NCBI RefSeq assembly: GCF_029395495.1
Contig: NZ_CP113918.1
Location: 1,674,001 to 1,738,000 of the forward strand
Length of the DNA stretch: 64,000 bases
DNA from: Bifidobacterium sp. ESL0769
GTDB lineage: Bacteria > Actinomycetota > Actinomycetes > Actinomycetales > Bifidobacteriaceae
Direction of reading: 5' to 3'
The position numbers and the translations under genes are program-made. Shown here in pieces: positions 7,708 through 17,035 of the stretch. Under the pieces are notes generated by a model. It was not told the origin of the DNA. It worked only from the letters and a program-made list of their open reading frames with translations, and made no database searches. Positions within the stretch are counted from its first letter, which is position 1; every line of letters begins with the position of its first letter.

Positions 7708-8754
7708 ATGATGACTATGAAAGACGTCGCGGAGAAGGCCGGAGTCTCAATCTCCACTGTCTCCTTGGTTCTCAACAATAGGGATGCCGGACGTGTAAAA
7801 ACACAGATAGCCGCAAAGGTGCGGGAAATTGCGGACGAGCTTGGCTACAAGCCTAATCCGATGGCGCGCAGCTTGCGTACCAGCAAAACCGGGATTCTGG
7901 GTTTCATCGCCGATGAAATCTACGACATCCCCTACACCGCGCAAACGCTGCAAGGCGCGCAGGATGCCGCCAGCCACTATGGCTATATCATCCTGTTCGT
8001 CGATACGGACGGTTCGGCCAGTCAGGCGGACCAGATTTCCGTGCTCCAGCGTTACGGCATGGATGGATTCCTTTATTCCAAGCCTTCCAGCCAGGTCACT
8101 GAGGTTCCCGAGGATCTCGTTCATTCGCCGCTGGTGCTGATTTCCACCAATACTGTCGACAACCGCTTCCCCATCGTCGAGCCCGATGAATTCGCCATCG
8201 GCTACGACGCCACCAAGCGGCTGATCGATGCAGGAGGAAAGAAGATCGCGTATATCGGCAACGCCGCGCCGACCATCGCTCAGGCCACGAGACTTGAGGG
8301 CTATCGCAAGGCGCTTAAAGAAGCGAAAATGCCGTTCGACAAGAATCTGGTTGTCAACGTCTCGCAGGACGGGGACGCACTTGGCATGGTTTCATCGCTT
8401 TTCGACGAAGAGAAGCCCGATGCCTTCTTCTGCTACGATGATGCACGCGTCTGGTACATCTACGAATGCGCCGCACGCCGCGGTCTGACCGTAGGCAAGG
8501 ATCTTTCGGTCATCGGCGTTGGCAACGACAGCAACATCGCCGACACCTTCTCCCCTAGACTGACCACCGTCGCCATGCCCTATTACGAAATGGGCTATTG
8601 GGCGGTCTGCAAGCTGGTCTCGTTGATTGAGAAGCGTTCCTTGGGCGACGATCCATTCCCGAAGAATCTCATCGATCTGCCGCCAATCAATTCCGCGATT
8701 CCGGCATGCATCCATTGCCAGATTATCGAGAATCAATCGGTCGTCGGGCAATAA
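7708..8754 (+). CDS. LacI/GalR family transcriptional regulator
   Basis: A 348-residue repressor-type protein. The N-terminal helix-turn-helix and hinge are clear: MKDVAEKAGVSISTVSLVLN, then VREIADELGYKPNPMARSLR. The periplasmic-binding-like sensor domain follows (TGILGFIADEIYDIPYTAQT, AYIGNAAPTIAQATRLEGYR, DAFFCYDDARVWYIYECAARRGL, LSVIGVGNDSNIADTFSPRLTTV). It should bind a sugar or related ligand, but no sugar transporter or hydrolase lies nearby, so the ligand is unknown. Three close ATGs (MMTMKDV) are possible starts; the first is used. A hairpin terminator lies at 8817-8856. Confidence 0.93.
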   Translation: MMTMKDVAEKAGVSISTVSLVLNNRDAGRVKTQIAAKVREIADELGYKPNPMARSLRTSKTGILGFIADEIYDIPYTAQTLQGAQDAASHYGYIILFVDTDGSASQADQISVLQRYGMDGFLYSKPSSQVTEVPEDLVHSPLVLISTNTVDNRFPIVEPDEFAIGYDATKRLIDAGGKKIAYIGNAAPTIAQATRLEGYRKALKEAKMPFDKNLVVNVSQDGDALGMVSSLFDEEKPDAFFCYDDARVWYIYECAARRGLTVGKDLSVIGVGNDSNIADTFSPRLTTVAMPYYEMGYWAVCKLVSLIEKRSLGDDPFPKNLIDLPPINSAIPACIHCQIIENQSVVGQ

Positions 8755-8816
8755 CTGACACGACGATATTGTTGGCTTTGTAAGGATTATGTACCTTACC
8801 AAATAACTCGTCACAT

Positions 8817-8856
8817 AGTAGGGGCTCTTCCGCAGTATTCCGGAAGAGCCTCTACT
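8817..8856. terminator. Bidirectional hairpin between the LacI-family gene and uppS
   Basis: AGTAGGGGCTCTTCCG and CGGAAGAGCCTCTACT form a 16-bp stem with one mismatch around an 8-nt loop. It lies between two converging genes. There is no U-run, so it may be a weak intrinsic terminator or an mRNA 3'-end stabiliser. Confidence 0.65.
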
Positions 8857-8919
8857 CGTATGTTCTATGCCGTGATATGCACTTGATGCGCGTTTGATCG
8901 CATCTGGTTCAGCGACCGA

Positions 8920-9720
8920 TCATTTTGTTTTGGTCTTGACACCACCGAAACGACGGTCGCGGTGAACGTAGTGGTCAATGGAACGCCAAAAGGCTTCACG
9001 TCCGTAGTCCGGGAACAGCTCGGGCGCGAAATCAAGTTCCGCGTAAGCCGCTTCCCACGGCAGGAAGTTTGAGGTGCGCTGTTCGCCGGAAGTGCGGATG
9101 ACCAGATCGCAATCGGGAATATCGGGATTGTAAAGATGCTCGGAAATCATTGATTCGGTGACACGATCACCGCTGATTTTGCCGTCTCGCACTTCCTTGG
9201 CGATGGCCGCCGCGGCATCTGCGATTTCGGAACGACCGCCGTAATTGATGCAGAAAACCACATCGATGGTGGAATTGTGTTTGGTGCGCTCCATGGCGAC
9301 CTCGAGCTCGTCGATCACCGATTTCCAAAGCCTCGGCCGACGGCCGGACCAGCGCACGCGCACGCCCCACTCGTCCATCTGAGCGACGCGGCGATGGATG
9401 ATGTCGCGCGAAAAGCCCATCAGGAAACGGACTTCCTGCGGGCTGCGCTTCCAGTTTTCTGTCGAGAACGTATAGAGGCTCAGGTAACGCACACCGGCTT
9501 CGATGGCACCGGCGATGGTGTCGAAAACGACCGGCTCGGCGGCCTGGTGGCCGTGAGTGCGGGTCAGGCCGCGTTGTTGGGCCCAACGTCCGTTGCCGTC
9601 CATGATGACGCCGACGTGACGGGGCACCTTGTTCTTCGGAAATGCCGGAATGATTGAGGGGTCGGAGAACGGCGCCGCGGGAACGTCGAGCGACGTGTAA
9701 TCCACATGTTCAAAAGCCAT
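8920..9720 (-). CDS. uppS: Isoprenyl transferase (undecaprenyl diphosphate synthase family)
   Basis: cis-Prenyltransferase that extends farnesyl diphosphate with isopentenyl diphosphate to make the C50/C55 lipid carrier for wall synthesis. The 266-residue sequence shows HVGVIMDGNGRWAQQRGL with the catalytic Asp, the GHQAAEPV segment, LSLYTFSTENWKR, and the C-terminal DLVIRTSGEQRTSNFLPWEA, where RTSGEQR binds the second pyrophosphate. Starts 2 bp after the recO stop, so recO and uppS form a tight operon, a common actinobacterial order. Confidence 0.96.
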   Translation of the reverse strand: MAFEHVDYTSLDVPAAPFSDPSIIPAFPKNKVPRHVGVIMDGNGRWAQQRGLTRTHGHQAAEPVVFDTIAGAIEAGVRYLSLYTFSTENWKRSPQEVRFLMGFSRDIIHRRVAQMDEWGVRVRWSGRRPRLWKSVIDELEVAMERTKHNSTIDVVFCINYGGRSEIADAAAAIAKEVRDGKISGDRVTESMISEHLYNPDIPDCDLVIRTSGEQRTSNFLPWEAAYAELDFAPELFPDYGREAFWRSIDHYVHRDRRFGGVKTKTK

Positions 9721-9722
9721 AT

Positions 9723-10445
9723 TTACGAATCTAGCAACTTCAGCGAACGGATGGGCCGCTCAAGGTAATATTCACCCCATTCTTCAACAAATCGACGTAT
9801 GTCGGCCTTCAAAGGCACGCGGTCGAGTATATTCCAGTCTCCCTCGATGAGCGCTTCCATCTGCTCGCGGCCATCGACGTCGATACGGCGTGAATCCGGG
9901 GTGTGGTCGGTGGAGCAGAGAATGCCGCCGGAAGCCACGGAAAAGTAGTCAAGATCGTCGCGTTTGGCGCACACGGCACATGAGGAAAGGCGCGGGGTCC
10001 AGCCGGCTTGGGCCAAAGCCCGCATCACGTAAGAATCGCTGATTGCTTCGGCCGGGTGACGGGCGCGGGCGAGCGCTGCCAATGCGGAAATCAGGAGCAT
10101 ATATTGCCGCTGGGCAGGTTCATGTTCGGTTGAGACGAGTTTGTCAGTGGTTTCGGCGATGACGTTGGCGGCGGTATAGGCATCGTAATCCACGCAGATC
10201 CGCGCGGCGTAGGAGGAAATGCAAGCAGCCTGGGAAACCACATCGAGCGAACGGCCTTCAGCGATCAGTAGGTCGTCGCGCATGAACGGCTCAAGCCTGC
10301 CGCCGAAACGCGATTTGGTGCGCCGTACGCCTTTCGCAACGGCACGAACTTTGCCATGGTTTTTGGTCATCAACGTGATGATGCGGTCGGCCTCACCAAG
10401 TTTGACGGTTTTCAACACCACGCCTTCGTCACGATACAGCGCCAT
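9723..10445 (-). CDS. recO: DNA repair protein RecO
   Basis: Recombination mediator that helps RecR load RecA at gaps. The 240-residue form starts at MALYRDEGVVLKTVKLGEAD, the usual RecO N-terminal OB fold, and continues with RIITLMTKNHGKVRAVAKGVRRTKSRFGGRLEP. The C-terminal zinc-binding part has CAVCAKRDDL...GGILCSTD, three Cys in sight. The ATG at 10445 is preferred because it matches the conserved start; the same frame stays open 101 codons upstream without homology. Downstream uppS is 2 bp away. Confidence 0.95.
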   Translation of the reverse strand: MALYRDEGVVLKTVKLGEADRIITLMTKNHGKVRAVAKGVRRTKSRFGGRLEPFMRDDLLIAEGRSLDVVSQAACISSYAARICVDYDAYTAANVIAETTDKLVSTEHEPAQRQYMLLISALAALARARHPAEAISDSYVMRALAQAGWTPRLSSCAVCAKRDDLDYFSVASGGILCSTDHTPDSRRIDVDGREQMEALIEGDWNILDRVPLKADIRRFVEEWGEYYLERPIRSLKLLDS

Positions 10446-10521
10446 TGAAAACCACCTCCCGATTATGCAACACCACACCCATACTAGAAATGTCAGCGAC
10501 CATCGACGACCCTTATGTCTT

Positions 10522-12252
10522 TTAAAAGATGAACAAGCCCCAGAAGGCGAAGAAAAGCAGGACGCTGAACATTGCGGCGGCGACCAGCCAGAAGAAAACG
10601 CGGCCGAAACGCTTCGAGGCGAAGACCGGGTTGTGACCACTGAACACATCGCGAATCGCACCCTTGCGCGGCGGAATCTGCGCCAGACCACGCACCTGCG
10701 CGACTTCGATGCAACGCGCGAGGATGCGGGCCCACGCCCACACCACAAGAATCGAAACCACCTGAATGACCGGCCAGCTCCAATACATCATGCCCGGATT
10801 CTCCGTGGGCGCGCCACCCCAGCCGAGCTTGACCACGGCCATGATGACCTGCCCAAGACCTGCAGCAAAAAGCACGAACGTGGCCAGCGTGGTCAAAGCA
10901 ACAGCCAAAAGCTCGCTGCCGAATCCGCGCATGAAACCGAACACCTTGTTATGGTTGCCGCGAATCATACGGAACGCCTTGATGCCGCAACCAGCCAGCG
11001 CCATCAACAGGGCCGCGAGAAGCAGAATCACCATGCCGACGTTGACGATAGAGCCGTAAATGGTGAGATTGCGGTCCGCTTTGAGCTCCAGTGGCACGGC
11101 GATGGACTGACGTATGGTGGTGCCGGCAACCAGCTCGCTGGTCTGCTTGAGCCCCGCAGTGGTGCCGACGGCCCACGAAATGACGTCATTGATGTAATCG
11201 TCGGCGAACGGCGTGCCGGTGTCCGCCTCGTCGCCAAGCCGCAAGACGTGGTTCGCCACGGAATAGCTGCGTACCGTCACGTCCCGGTTGCCGGCGCGGT
11301 GAGCCGAATAGAGGATATGTTGAAGCCCCTCGACCTGTGCGGTCAAGACGTCCTTGGAACCGTAGACCACCATGGTCGGCACGGCATAGGCTTGCGGCAG
11401 ATCCATCGGAAAGTCAAGATTGGTCAGCCCCATCATATCCGTATCGGCGTGGAAAAGCCGACGGACGATGGACTGGTAGCCGTTATTGGCTCCGACCAGT
11501 GAGAAGTCCTGCCCGACGAAGAAACCCAACGATTGCCTAGGCCCGTAGACCATCGGACTTAAGAGAAGCTGGAAGGCGATGCGCTTGTCGTATTTGATGA
11601 CATAGGGGGAAATCCACGTGCTTTCGGAAGTCGCGTACAGCCCGACCTTATCCGGATCGACGTTGGGCTGCGTACGCAGAAAACGCGCGACCTGGTCGTA
11701 GGCCTTCGCGCTTCCCGGATAGTCGCGGGTCAGATCGTTGGTCGACCAGACGGGTTTGTCGAGCACGGCGGTGACGAAACCGGCTGAGGAAAGGTCTGCG
11801 GCGGCGTCACCGAAGCTGTTTTCCGCAGTTCCGTAACCTGCACCATGCATGAAGACGACGCCGGGGTGCTTTGCGTTCGGCCCCGCAGGATCTTTCGGCG
11901 CACGAATCAAAACATTGATATGTTGCACCTCGCCTGTGGCCGGACGTTTAATGTCCAGCGTGACCGTCCGGGAGGAAACCTTGAAACTATCACGATGTGG
12001 AAGCGGCACATTATTCGGATTATCGAACGTGACGGCGGTATTGGGCGAAAGCGTGGACACCGACTGCCCCGTCGGTTCCCTTTTCCACGGCACGCTGGTG
12101 AGGTTGGAGACCGTGACCAAAACACCAAGCAGCACGATGAAAATCGGAATGGTAACCAAAAGACGGCGGCCAAGGCCCCACGATACGCTGGAATTGTTCG
12201 TGGAATCATTGACCGCCGAAGAAACGTCATGTTCGTTCGCCACAGTGTTCAT
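10522..12252 (-). CDS. Membrane-anchored alpha/beta hydrolase with C-terminal multi-TM domain
   Basis: A 576-residue protein. One N-terminal TM helix (~28-50, LLVTIPIFIVLLGVLVTV) leads to an extracellular alpha/beta-hydrolase domain (~100-370). The hydrolase domain has the oxyanion strand VVFMHGAGYGTAENSFGDAA, a nucleophile elbow GLYATSESTW, an acid-loop candidate VVYGSKDVLTAQ, and His in VANHVLRLGDE. Four C-terminal TM helices follow (about 385-412, 430-460, 472-500, 548-574). The substrate is unknown; a dienelactone hydrolase or acyl-peptidase relative is likely. The 1+4 TM layout around an outside catalytic domain is unusual and suggests action on envelope lipid or peptide. No clear RBS precedes the ATG. 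Confidence 0.75.
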   Translation of the reverse strand: MNTVANEHDVSSAVNDSTNNSSVSWGLGRRLLVTIPIFIVLLGVLVTVSNLTSVPWKREPTGQSVSTLSPNTAVTFDNPNNVPLPHRDSFKVSSRTVTLDIKRPATGEVQHINVLIRAPKDPAGPNAKHPGVVFMHGAGYGTAENSFGDAAADLSSAGFVTAVLDKPVWSTNDLTRDYPGSAKAYDQVARFLRTQPNVDPDKVGLYATSESTWISPYVIKYDKRIAFQLLLSPMVYGPRQSLGFFVGQDFSLVGANNGYQSIVRRLFHADTDMMGLTNLDFPMDLPQAYAVPTMVVYGSKDVLTAQVEGLQHILYSAHRAGNRDVTVRSYSVANHVLRLGDEADTGTPFADDYINDVISWAVGTTAGLKQTSELVAGTTIRQSIAVPLELKADRNLTIYGSIVNVGMVILLLAALLMALAGCGIKAFRMIRGNHNKVFGFMRGFGSELLAVALTTLATFVLFAAGLGQVIMAVVKLGWGGAPTENPGMMYWSWPVIQVVSILVVWAWARILARCIEVAQVRGLAQIPPRKGAIRDVFSGHNPVFASKRFGRVFFWLVAAAMFSVLLFFAFWGLFIF

Positions 12253-12294
12253 GATAAACGACCCATGGCACAGCGTACGCTTCTGGTGTAAGTG

Positions 12295-13431
12295 TCACTC
12301 ACCAATCTTCTGGTCGCCACTGTTATCGGCTCCGGCCGTGCCCTGAAGCGAGGTGTTGAGCGTCGGGACCTTAGGCGCGAAAGCCTCCGTCTCCGGCTCA
12401 CTGGAAGTACTGGTGCTATTAGCCATATTCGCCAAAGCCGCCAATGAGGAATTGGCATCGGCGCCGGAAGCGTTGGTTTGCGCCGGAGCAGCAGTACTGG
12501 CCGCCGCAGCGACACCATCAGGCAAATTCGGAATTACCGGAGCATCAATATTGGAAGCCGTGGAGTTGAAATCAAACGTTGCGGTCGCAGTGGACTGCGC
12601 CGCTTGCGATTGAGAAGTAGGAATCGTGGGATCCACGAACGAAGTCGTATCGTTGCTGTCGATCAATGGACTGACAGGGCCATTGTTGAGTGCAGCAGTG
12701 GGCTGGGTCTCAGGAACGACCGGAACCGCCACCGGCGCGGCAACAGGCGCACCAGCCGGCGCAGCAGCTCCTGCAGCAACGTTCTTTTCGTTGTAATCGG
12801 TGATACGTGCATAGGATTCGACGCGGCTCAAAAGCTGGACGCAGGCATCGAGATAATAATCTACCTGACGTTCGTCATAGCCTTTGTTACCCTTGCGCTG
12901 AGTGAAGATGACATTGGCAACGGTGCTGGAGTTGAGATCAGCCAAATCCTTGGCTTCTTCACTGCTCATCGATCTGACGCCCAAATCGTCGGCCGTCTTG
13001 GTGATGATCTGATCGACGAGACGATCGACCTGCTTGACGTCGTAGGAAGGACGCTTCTTCTCCCCGCGGATGAAGCGATCCTTGTGGCTGCGCTTAGCAT
13101 GAGAGCTAATCATGCTGTAAAGCTGCTGGGTACGAGCCTGCCATGCTACGTTGCCGTTGCCAGCAATCTGACGGGCCGTCTCCTTGTCTACCACCGCATG
13201 CTCAAGGCGCGCCAACGCGGCGTCGACTTCGGCAATAACATAACCACCCTTGGTAAAGGTAAACGCAGCGCTCTGAATATCCTGCTGAGTGAGCTCGCCA
13301 TCATTCCTGTCATACATTTCATGAGCGCGCTCAAGGAAATCGTCTACCTGGTCAACGTCATAACCCCACTTGCGTTTTCCAGCATATTCTATTCCCGTCG
13401 AGCTTTGGTTGTTCTCCGACTCTTCAGCCAT
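12295..13431 (-). CDS. Protein with several DivIVA-type motifs
   Basis: A 378-residue cytoplasmic protein with four successive copies of a motif seen in short actinobacterial DivIVA-domain proteins: KRKWGYDVDQVDDFLERAHE (~17-36), FTKGGYVIAEVDAALARLEH (~61-80), KRPSYDVKQVDRLVDQI (~125-141) and KGYDERQVDYYLDACVQLLS (~180-199). An Ala/Pro/Thr-rich disordered tail follows (~225-378). It has no long coiled coil. The role is unknown; it may be a septal or polar scaffold linked to the DivIVA pair at the window start. The ATG at 13431 has CAGGAGGCAGAACTG upstream; an earlier in-frame start 30 codons upstream lacks an RBS. Confidence 0.8.
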   Translation of the reverse strand: MAEESENNQSSTGIEYAGKRKWGYDVDQVDDFLERAHEMYDRNDGELTQQDIQSAAFTFTKGGYVIAEVDAALARLEHAVVDKETARQIAGNGNVAWQARTQQLYSMISSHAKRSHKDRFIRGEKKRPSYDVKQVDRLVDQIITKTADDLGVRSMSSEEAKDLADLNSSTVANVIFTQRKGNKGYDERQVDYYLDACVQLLSRVESYARITDYNEKNVAAGAAAPAGAPVAAPVAVPVVPETQPTAALNNGPVSPLIDSNDTTSFVDPTIPTSQSQAAQSTATATFDFNSTASNIDAPVIPNLPDGVAAAASTAAPAQTNASGADANSSLAALANMANSTSTSSEPETEAFAPKVPTLNTSLQGTAGADNSGDQKIGE

Positions 13432-13874
13432 CAGTTCTGCCTCCTGAGGTGGTCTATGCATAGTTGCCACTATACGTGGTCGCTGCGACGCAATACGATT
13501 GCCTTCACATAAATATCGCAAACACTAGTACAAACATATATTAATACTACTTGACGAAAAAGGACAATACGTCTTTCAGGACACATTTCAAGAGTAAAGT
13601 CCCAAACAATCCAAACGCATTACACTTATTGGATTTGCAGGACATTATTGGCATTTTGCTGTATTTCAAGCGTAGTTCGGAAACACAAACTACCGATGTC
13701 TTAAACGTAGAACAGGATTTCACGGCAAAGCTTTCTTGTAATACACAAGAAAGCATCATTTAAAAAGCGTTGAATAACGATAAAGCACGGACAAATTCCT
13801 CGATCTGATACAACGGAAAACCATAAACACGGCAGAACATACACGCAGACAAAATCCACAAACGCACAGACGGA
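13432..13874. other. A+T-rich intergenic region with a perfect hairpin (13730-13754)
   Basis: No gene is supported in these 443 bp. Two 70-codon frames on opposite strands overlap almost completely and have no RBS or known family. A perfect hairpin lies at 13730-13754 (GCTTTCTTGT and ACAAGAAAGC, 5-nt loop). It lies downstream of the T7SS gene series on the minus strand and could end or stabilise that transcript, although only a short T-run follows. The region is visibly more A+T-rich than both neighbours. Confidence 0.5.
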
Positions 13875-15473
13875 CTATTCGAGATGAAGTGATTCGTCAG
13901 CTACGCTAAAATGCTCGCCGAGCACTATCTGCGCCTGATCACCCTGGTGAAGGACCCTGCCCGCCACCGTGGTGCCATTTGCCGACCCCAAATCGGCGAC
14001 GCTGAACCGACCGTCGCCGAGATCGGTGACCGAAGCGTGCATTCTGCTGACATTGGTGTTGCCGGTAACCCTTGCGGCACAACGCTTTGAGCGCCCGATG
14101 ACCACCGTGGTGGTAGCCGAGCACAGTCGAGAACCGTCACTGTCACGCACCACTGCAAAGGAACGAGGCACTGCAGATTGCGGGGAAAAGCCGGAATTTA
14201 CAGGGAATGCCTGATTGCTCATACCGCTCGGCGCGGCCATATTTAACGCTACTGGGTAGTTATCCGCCTGCAGATTTCCTGCTGCATCTGCACCGACGAG
14301 ACCGGGGTTCGAAGGCCGCAAAGCCCCGGAGAGCGCGCGGGTACCGGAATCAAAGGAGGCTTCCGTCTTTCCTGCGCGATCGTTCGTTGCATTCTCGGCT
14401 TCATGACCTTCAACGGCGGGTAGGTTGGGCCGAGCGGAAGGCTGCGAGGATTGGGCGGGCACAGAAGCGGAATATTTGAGGCTGGGTTTGGTTTGTTCGT
14501 TGGCAGAGGAAGTGGAACCGGCGTTGGTCGAAGACGGATTTGCCGGCATGCCGACACCAAACGCTGCTTGTCGCTGAACTCGAGATTGAACCTGAGCCTG
14601 AGCCTGAACTCGCGTCTCAACTTCAGATTGATCATGAGCTTGGACCTGAGCCCGAATCTGCCTAGGAGCAACTTGAGGAGGAAGTGACACACCACTAGGC
14701 CCGACGGGCGCATTAGCCGAATTCAGATTGGCGGCAGCCTGCCCGAACGAAGGATTCGAGGCAGGGGTCTGCCGGCGCATATCGCCTTGCACGTCTTGAC
14801 GACGGGCGTCGGAACGTTGCGCATCGGCGGCAAATGGATCGAACACGACTTGTTGCGGGTGACTTCGAGCCGAAAAATCCCGCGACGGCGAAGACAGCTC
14901 GGACGAACGGCTTGAACCGCCACCGAAGTTATCCGCCAGAAATTCATTGAAATCAAACGCGGAAAATACGCGAGAGCGCCGCACAAAATCCATCGTGCGA
15001 GCGGTGAGCTCCTGGTCGGCAGGCAGCACGAATTTCACCTTGTTCACATCGGCGAGAAGCCCCAAGAGGCCAAGCACAGACATCTGCTGAACGACGGGAA
15101 CCATAGGCAGGCAGCAGAAGAGCATTCCATCGTTGGCCACATAGACGTTTTCCGGTTCGAAACGCAATATCTCCATCGGCAGGTTCGCCTTCGAACACAG
15201 GTCGCCGAGCCTGCCCAGCGAGCGCAGCAACGAGACGTACTGCGAGCGCGAGATGCCCATGCCCAGATATTCCTTGAGTGTGGGCAGACCGGTAATGTCG
15301 TAATAGAAAAGGTTCTTATGGCCTTTGACCTCGTATTTGAATCTGAGCAGCACGGGGGAAGGCCACGTGGCCAGCCATTCGGCGCGTTCATAATCCAGCT
15401 GCTCGCCACGCGTAGTGTGGATGGTCAGCGTGCGCGCACCGGAACGGTGGTCCTTTACTTTCTTCTCTTTCAC
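13875..15473 (-). CDS. FHA-domain protein of the T7SS locus (DUF6382-like N-terminus)
   Basis: A 532-residue cytoplasmic protein and last gene of the T7SS series. Residues ~1-200 resemble the DUF6382/EssB-like pseudokinase-type region found before FHA domains (LRFKYEVKGHKNLFYYDITG, LRSLGRLGDLCSKANLPMEI, LRFEPENVYVANDGMLFCCL). A long Gln/Ser/Ala-rich disordered linker follows (~205-440), then a C-terminal FHA domain (~450-525) with VIGRSKRC, NVSRMHASV and DLGSANGTTV, the residues that bind phosphothreonine. It probably docks on targets of the kinase encoded at 40536. The GTG at 15473 with GAGGGAGAGAGC is preferred; an ATG 15 codons upstream is possible. No TM is present, unlike EssB. Confidence 0.8.
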   Translation of the reverse strand: MKEKKVKDHRSGARTLTIHTTRGEQLDYERAEWLATWPSPVLLRFKYEVKGHKNLFYYDITGLPTLKEYLGMGISRSQYVSLLRSLGRLGDLCSKANLPMEILRFEPENVYVANDGMLFCCLPMVPVVQQMSVLGLLGLLADVNKVKFVLPADQELTARTMDFVRRSRVFSAFDFNEFLADNFGGGSSRSSELSSPSRDFSARSHPQQVVFDPFAADAQRSDARRQDVQGDMRRQTPASNPSFGQAAANLNSANAPVGPSGVSLPPQVAPRQIRAQVQAHDQSEVETRVQAQAQVQSRVQRQAAFGVGMPANPSSTNAGSTSSANEQTKPSLKYSASVPAQSSQPSARPNLPAVEGHEAENATNDRAGKTEASFDSGTRALSGALRPSNPGLVGADAAGNLQADNYPVALNMAAPSGMSNQAFPVNSGFSPQSAVPRSFAVVRDSDGSRLCSATTTVVIGRSKRCAARVTGNTNVSRMHASVTDLGDGRFSVADLGSANGTTVAGRVLHQGDQAQIVLGEHFSVADESLHLE

Positions 15474-15623
15474 GCTCTCTCCCTCAAGCCTGAGCAAAAG
15501 CACTCCCACCGCACGCATCCCAAGATACGGCTTGGCAGAATTATTTGAATATAGTCATTCTAATTCATTAACGATAATACCGGCAATATGCAGCCAAGAA
15601 ATCATAGACACCCGTGCCAGGAT

Positions 15624-16097
15624 TCATGATTTCAACCCTACAAAATCAAGGAAATGCAGCACGCCATCGACCAAGAACGCGCCCATGAACAGGGCAAAGA
15701 AACACACCGCGATATACTCGCTGCTCGAGCGCAGCACCACATCCACCACAGCCGCCACAGCCAGCAGCGCAATCCCCACGCGGCACGACCAACGCACCGC
15801 CTCACGCAATGAGGCCGAGCGCACACCCACAAACACCAACGTCACCACGCCCACCACCAGACACACCAAAGCCGCCGCGCCCAGCGATACCATTTCCACC
15901 GGCCTGAACGTCGACGTGCCTGCCATCACCATCGCTGCGCTAAGAAATATCGCCGCGCACACGTTCAGCACACCTATCGCAATCAGGCAACCTTTGGCAC
16001 GCGACGGCACGACCGGCACCGCGTCCTTTCGCCGGTACACCGGACGATTACCATCCTGACGATCCGACCCCTGATCTGCATAACCTTGCTTCGTCAC
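15624..16097 (-). CDS. Four-TM mini-protein of the T7SS locus (copy 1)
   Basis: A 157-residue unrecognised membrane protein: a basic hydrophilic N-terminus, then about four hydrophobic helices (LIAIGVLNVCAAIFLSAAMV, MVSLGAAALVCLVVGVVTLV, RVGIALLAVAAVVDVVL, YIAVCFFALFMGAFLVDGVL), ending GLKS. The layout matches the next two genes: RAKG before TM1, basic loop between TM2 and TM3, C-terminal LKS shared with the 212-residue protein. They look like divergent paralogues. Roles could be channel subunits or immunity proteins; neither is shown. The GTG at 16097 has GAGAGGTGACGAGG upstream; another GTG lies 9 bp earlier. Confidence 0.6.
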   Translation of the reverse strand: MTKQGYADQGSDRQDGNRPVYRRKDAVPVVPSRAKGCLIAIGVLNVCAAIFLSAAMVMAGTSTFRPVEMVSLGAAALVCLVVGVVTLVFVGVRSASLREAVRWSCRVGIALLAVAAVVDVVLRSSSEYIAVCFFALFMGAFLVDGVLHFLDFVGLKS

Positions 16098-16400
16098 CCT
16101 CGTCACCTCTCTGTTACGGCAGCGACGAACCCATTATCCACTTCCCGCCAGGACCTCATTGATCCCGGTTTACAGCAAAACACTTCCTCTGGCCCGTTTA
16201 CCGCCTTCGGAACAATCCGTTGCTTACCACTTCATGTTTCTTTTTATCACCATAGCGCTGTATTACTTGAAGATTGGTCAAAATCCGCGTAATCCGGCAT
16301 GGACCCTGATCAGTCATCCACCACACATGGCCTCGCCACCATCACAAACAGCAAGGGCCCGAAACCGAACAGGTCGTCCGGCACAGCGCAAACACCCACA
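16098..16400. other. Intergenic region between 4-TM genes
   Basis: About 300 bp without a supported gene. A plus-strand frame starting at 16159 (123 codons) has no family match and runs antisense into the next gene. The stretch may be the remains of a deleted paralogue, but I see no clear residual motif. Nothing else is seen. Confidence 0.4.
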
Positions 16401-16904
16401 TCACCTTTTATGTCGCCTGTCTTTCCTCCGCCCAGCACGGGGCTTCCCCGCATTCGTGACATTCACCAAAGCAGCCTCACGAAGAATACCGACAGCACAA
16501 AAAATCGGAGCACCGAACAAAGCAAGATAGTCACCCACATACTTTTCTTTATGCGCCACGACCGTCACAAGCACGCACAACACCACCATCACGGCAATCA
16601 ACACACGATACGAAACCCACAGGCGCCTGTACCACACCGTCGTCGACCAATGCGCAAACACCACCGCAAGCACCCCAAACACCAACGAACCCAACACGGA
16701 AACGCACAACGAAACATCCGCCGAAATCGAAAAAGATTCATCAAGATAGAAGGCAAAACACAGCAGACCGACCATACAAACCGCATAGATGATAAGCAGC
16801 ACCCCAACCCCGAACACCCTGCCCTTGGCCCTTTGGGCAATCAACGCCTCGTCGTCTGTGCCCTCCCAGATACTCCGGTGTTCCGTACGTCTTTTATTTC
16901 TCAT
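16401..16904 (-). CDS. Four-TM mini-protein of the T7SS locus (copy 2)
   Basis: A 167-residue unrecognised protein. After a charged N-terminus (MRNKRRTEHRSIWEGTDDEA) come RAKG and four hydrophobic segments (VFGVGVLLIIYAVCMVGLLC, ADVSLCVSVLGSLVFGVLAV, RVLIAVMVVLCVLVTVVAHK, LALFGAPIFCAVGILREAAL). The tail is strongly basic (GKPRAGRRKDRRHKR). The RAKG...GVL start of the membrane part is shared with the 157-residue neighbour. The ATG at 16904 has a strong GGGAGGGAGAGCGGTG upstream. The coding strand is G+T-rich and C-poor compared with nearby housekeeping genes, as in the whole 15.6-26 kb stretch. Confidence 0.62.
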   Translation of the reverse strand: MRNKRRTEHRSIWEGTDDEALIAQRAKGRVFGVGVLLIIYAVCMVGLLCFAFYLDESFSISADVSLCVSVLGSLVFGVLAVVFAHWSTTVWYRRLWVSYRVLIAVMVVLCVLVTVVAHKEKYVGDYLALFGAPIFCAVGILREAALVNVTNAGKPRAGRRKDRRHKR

Positions 16905-17035
16905 CACCGCTCTCCCTCCCTGGCTACTTTGTTCACACCCTTGCAGTTCTCTTCCGAGCAGTATCCGCTCGATTCATATATATACCCACCAGCATCCGGC
17001 TCAAGGCGACCAGATTCAAAAACCAATATCAAAAC

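Noticed and set aside
13547..13763. Two overlapping 70-codon frames on opposite strands
   Set aside because: Both lie in A+T-rich intergenic DNA, lack an RBS, resemble no family and cannot both be real.
15318..16059. Plus-strand frames opposite the FHA and first 4-TM genes
   Set aside because: Thr/Ser/Arg-rich shadows without RBS; the minus-strand genes have coherent domains or topology.
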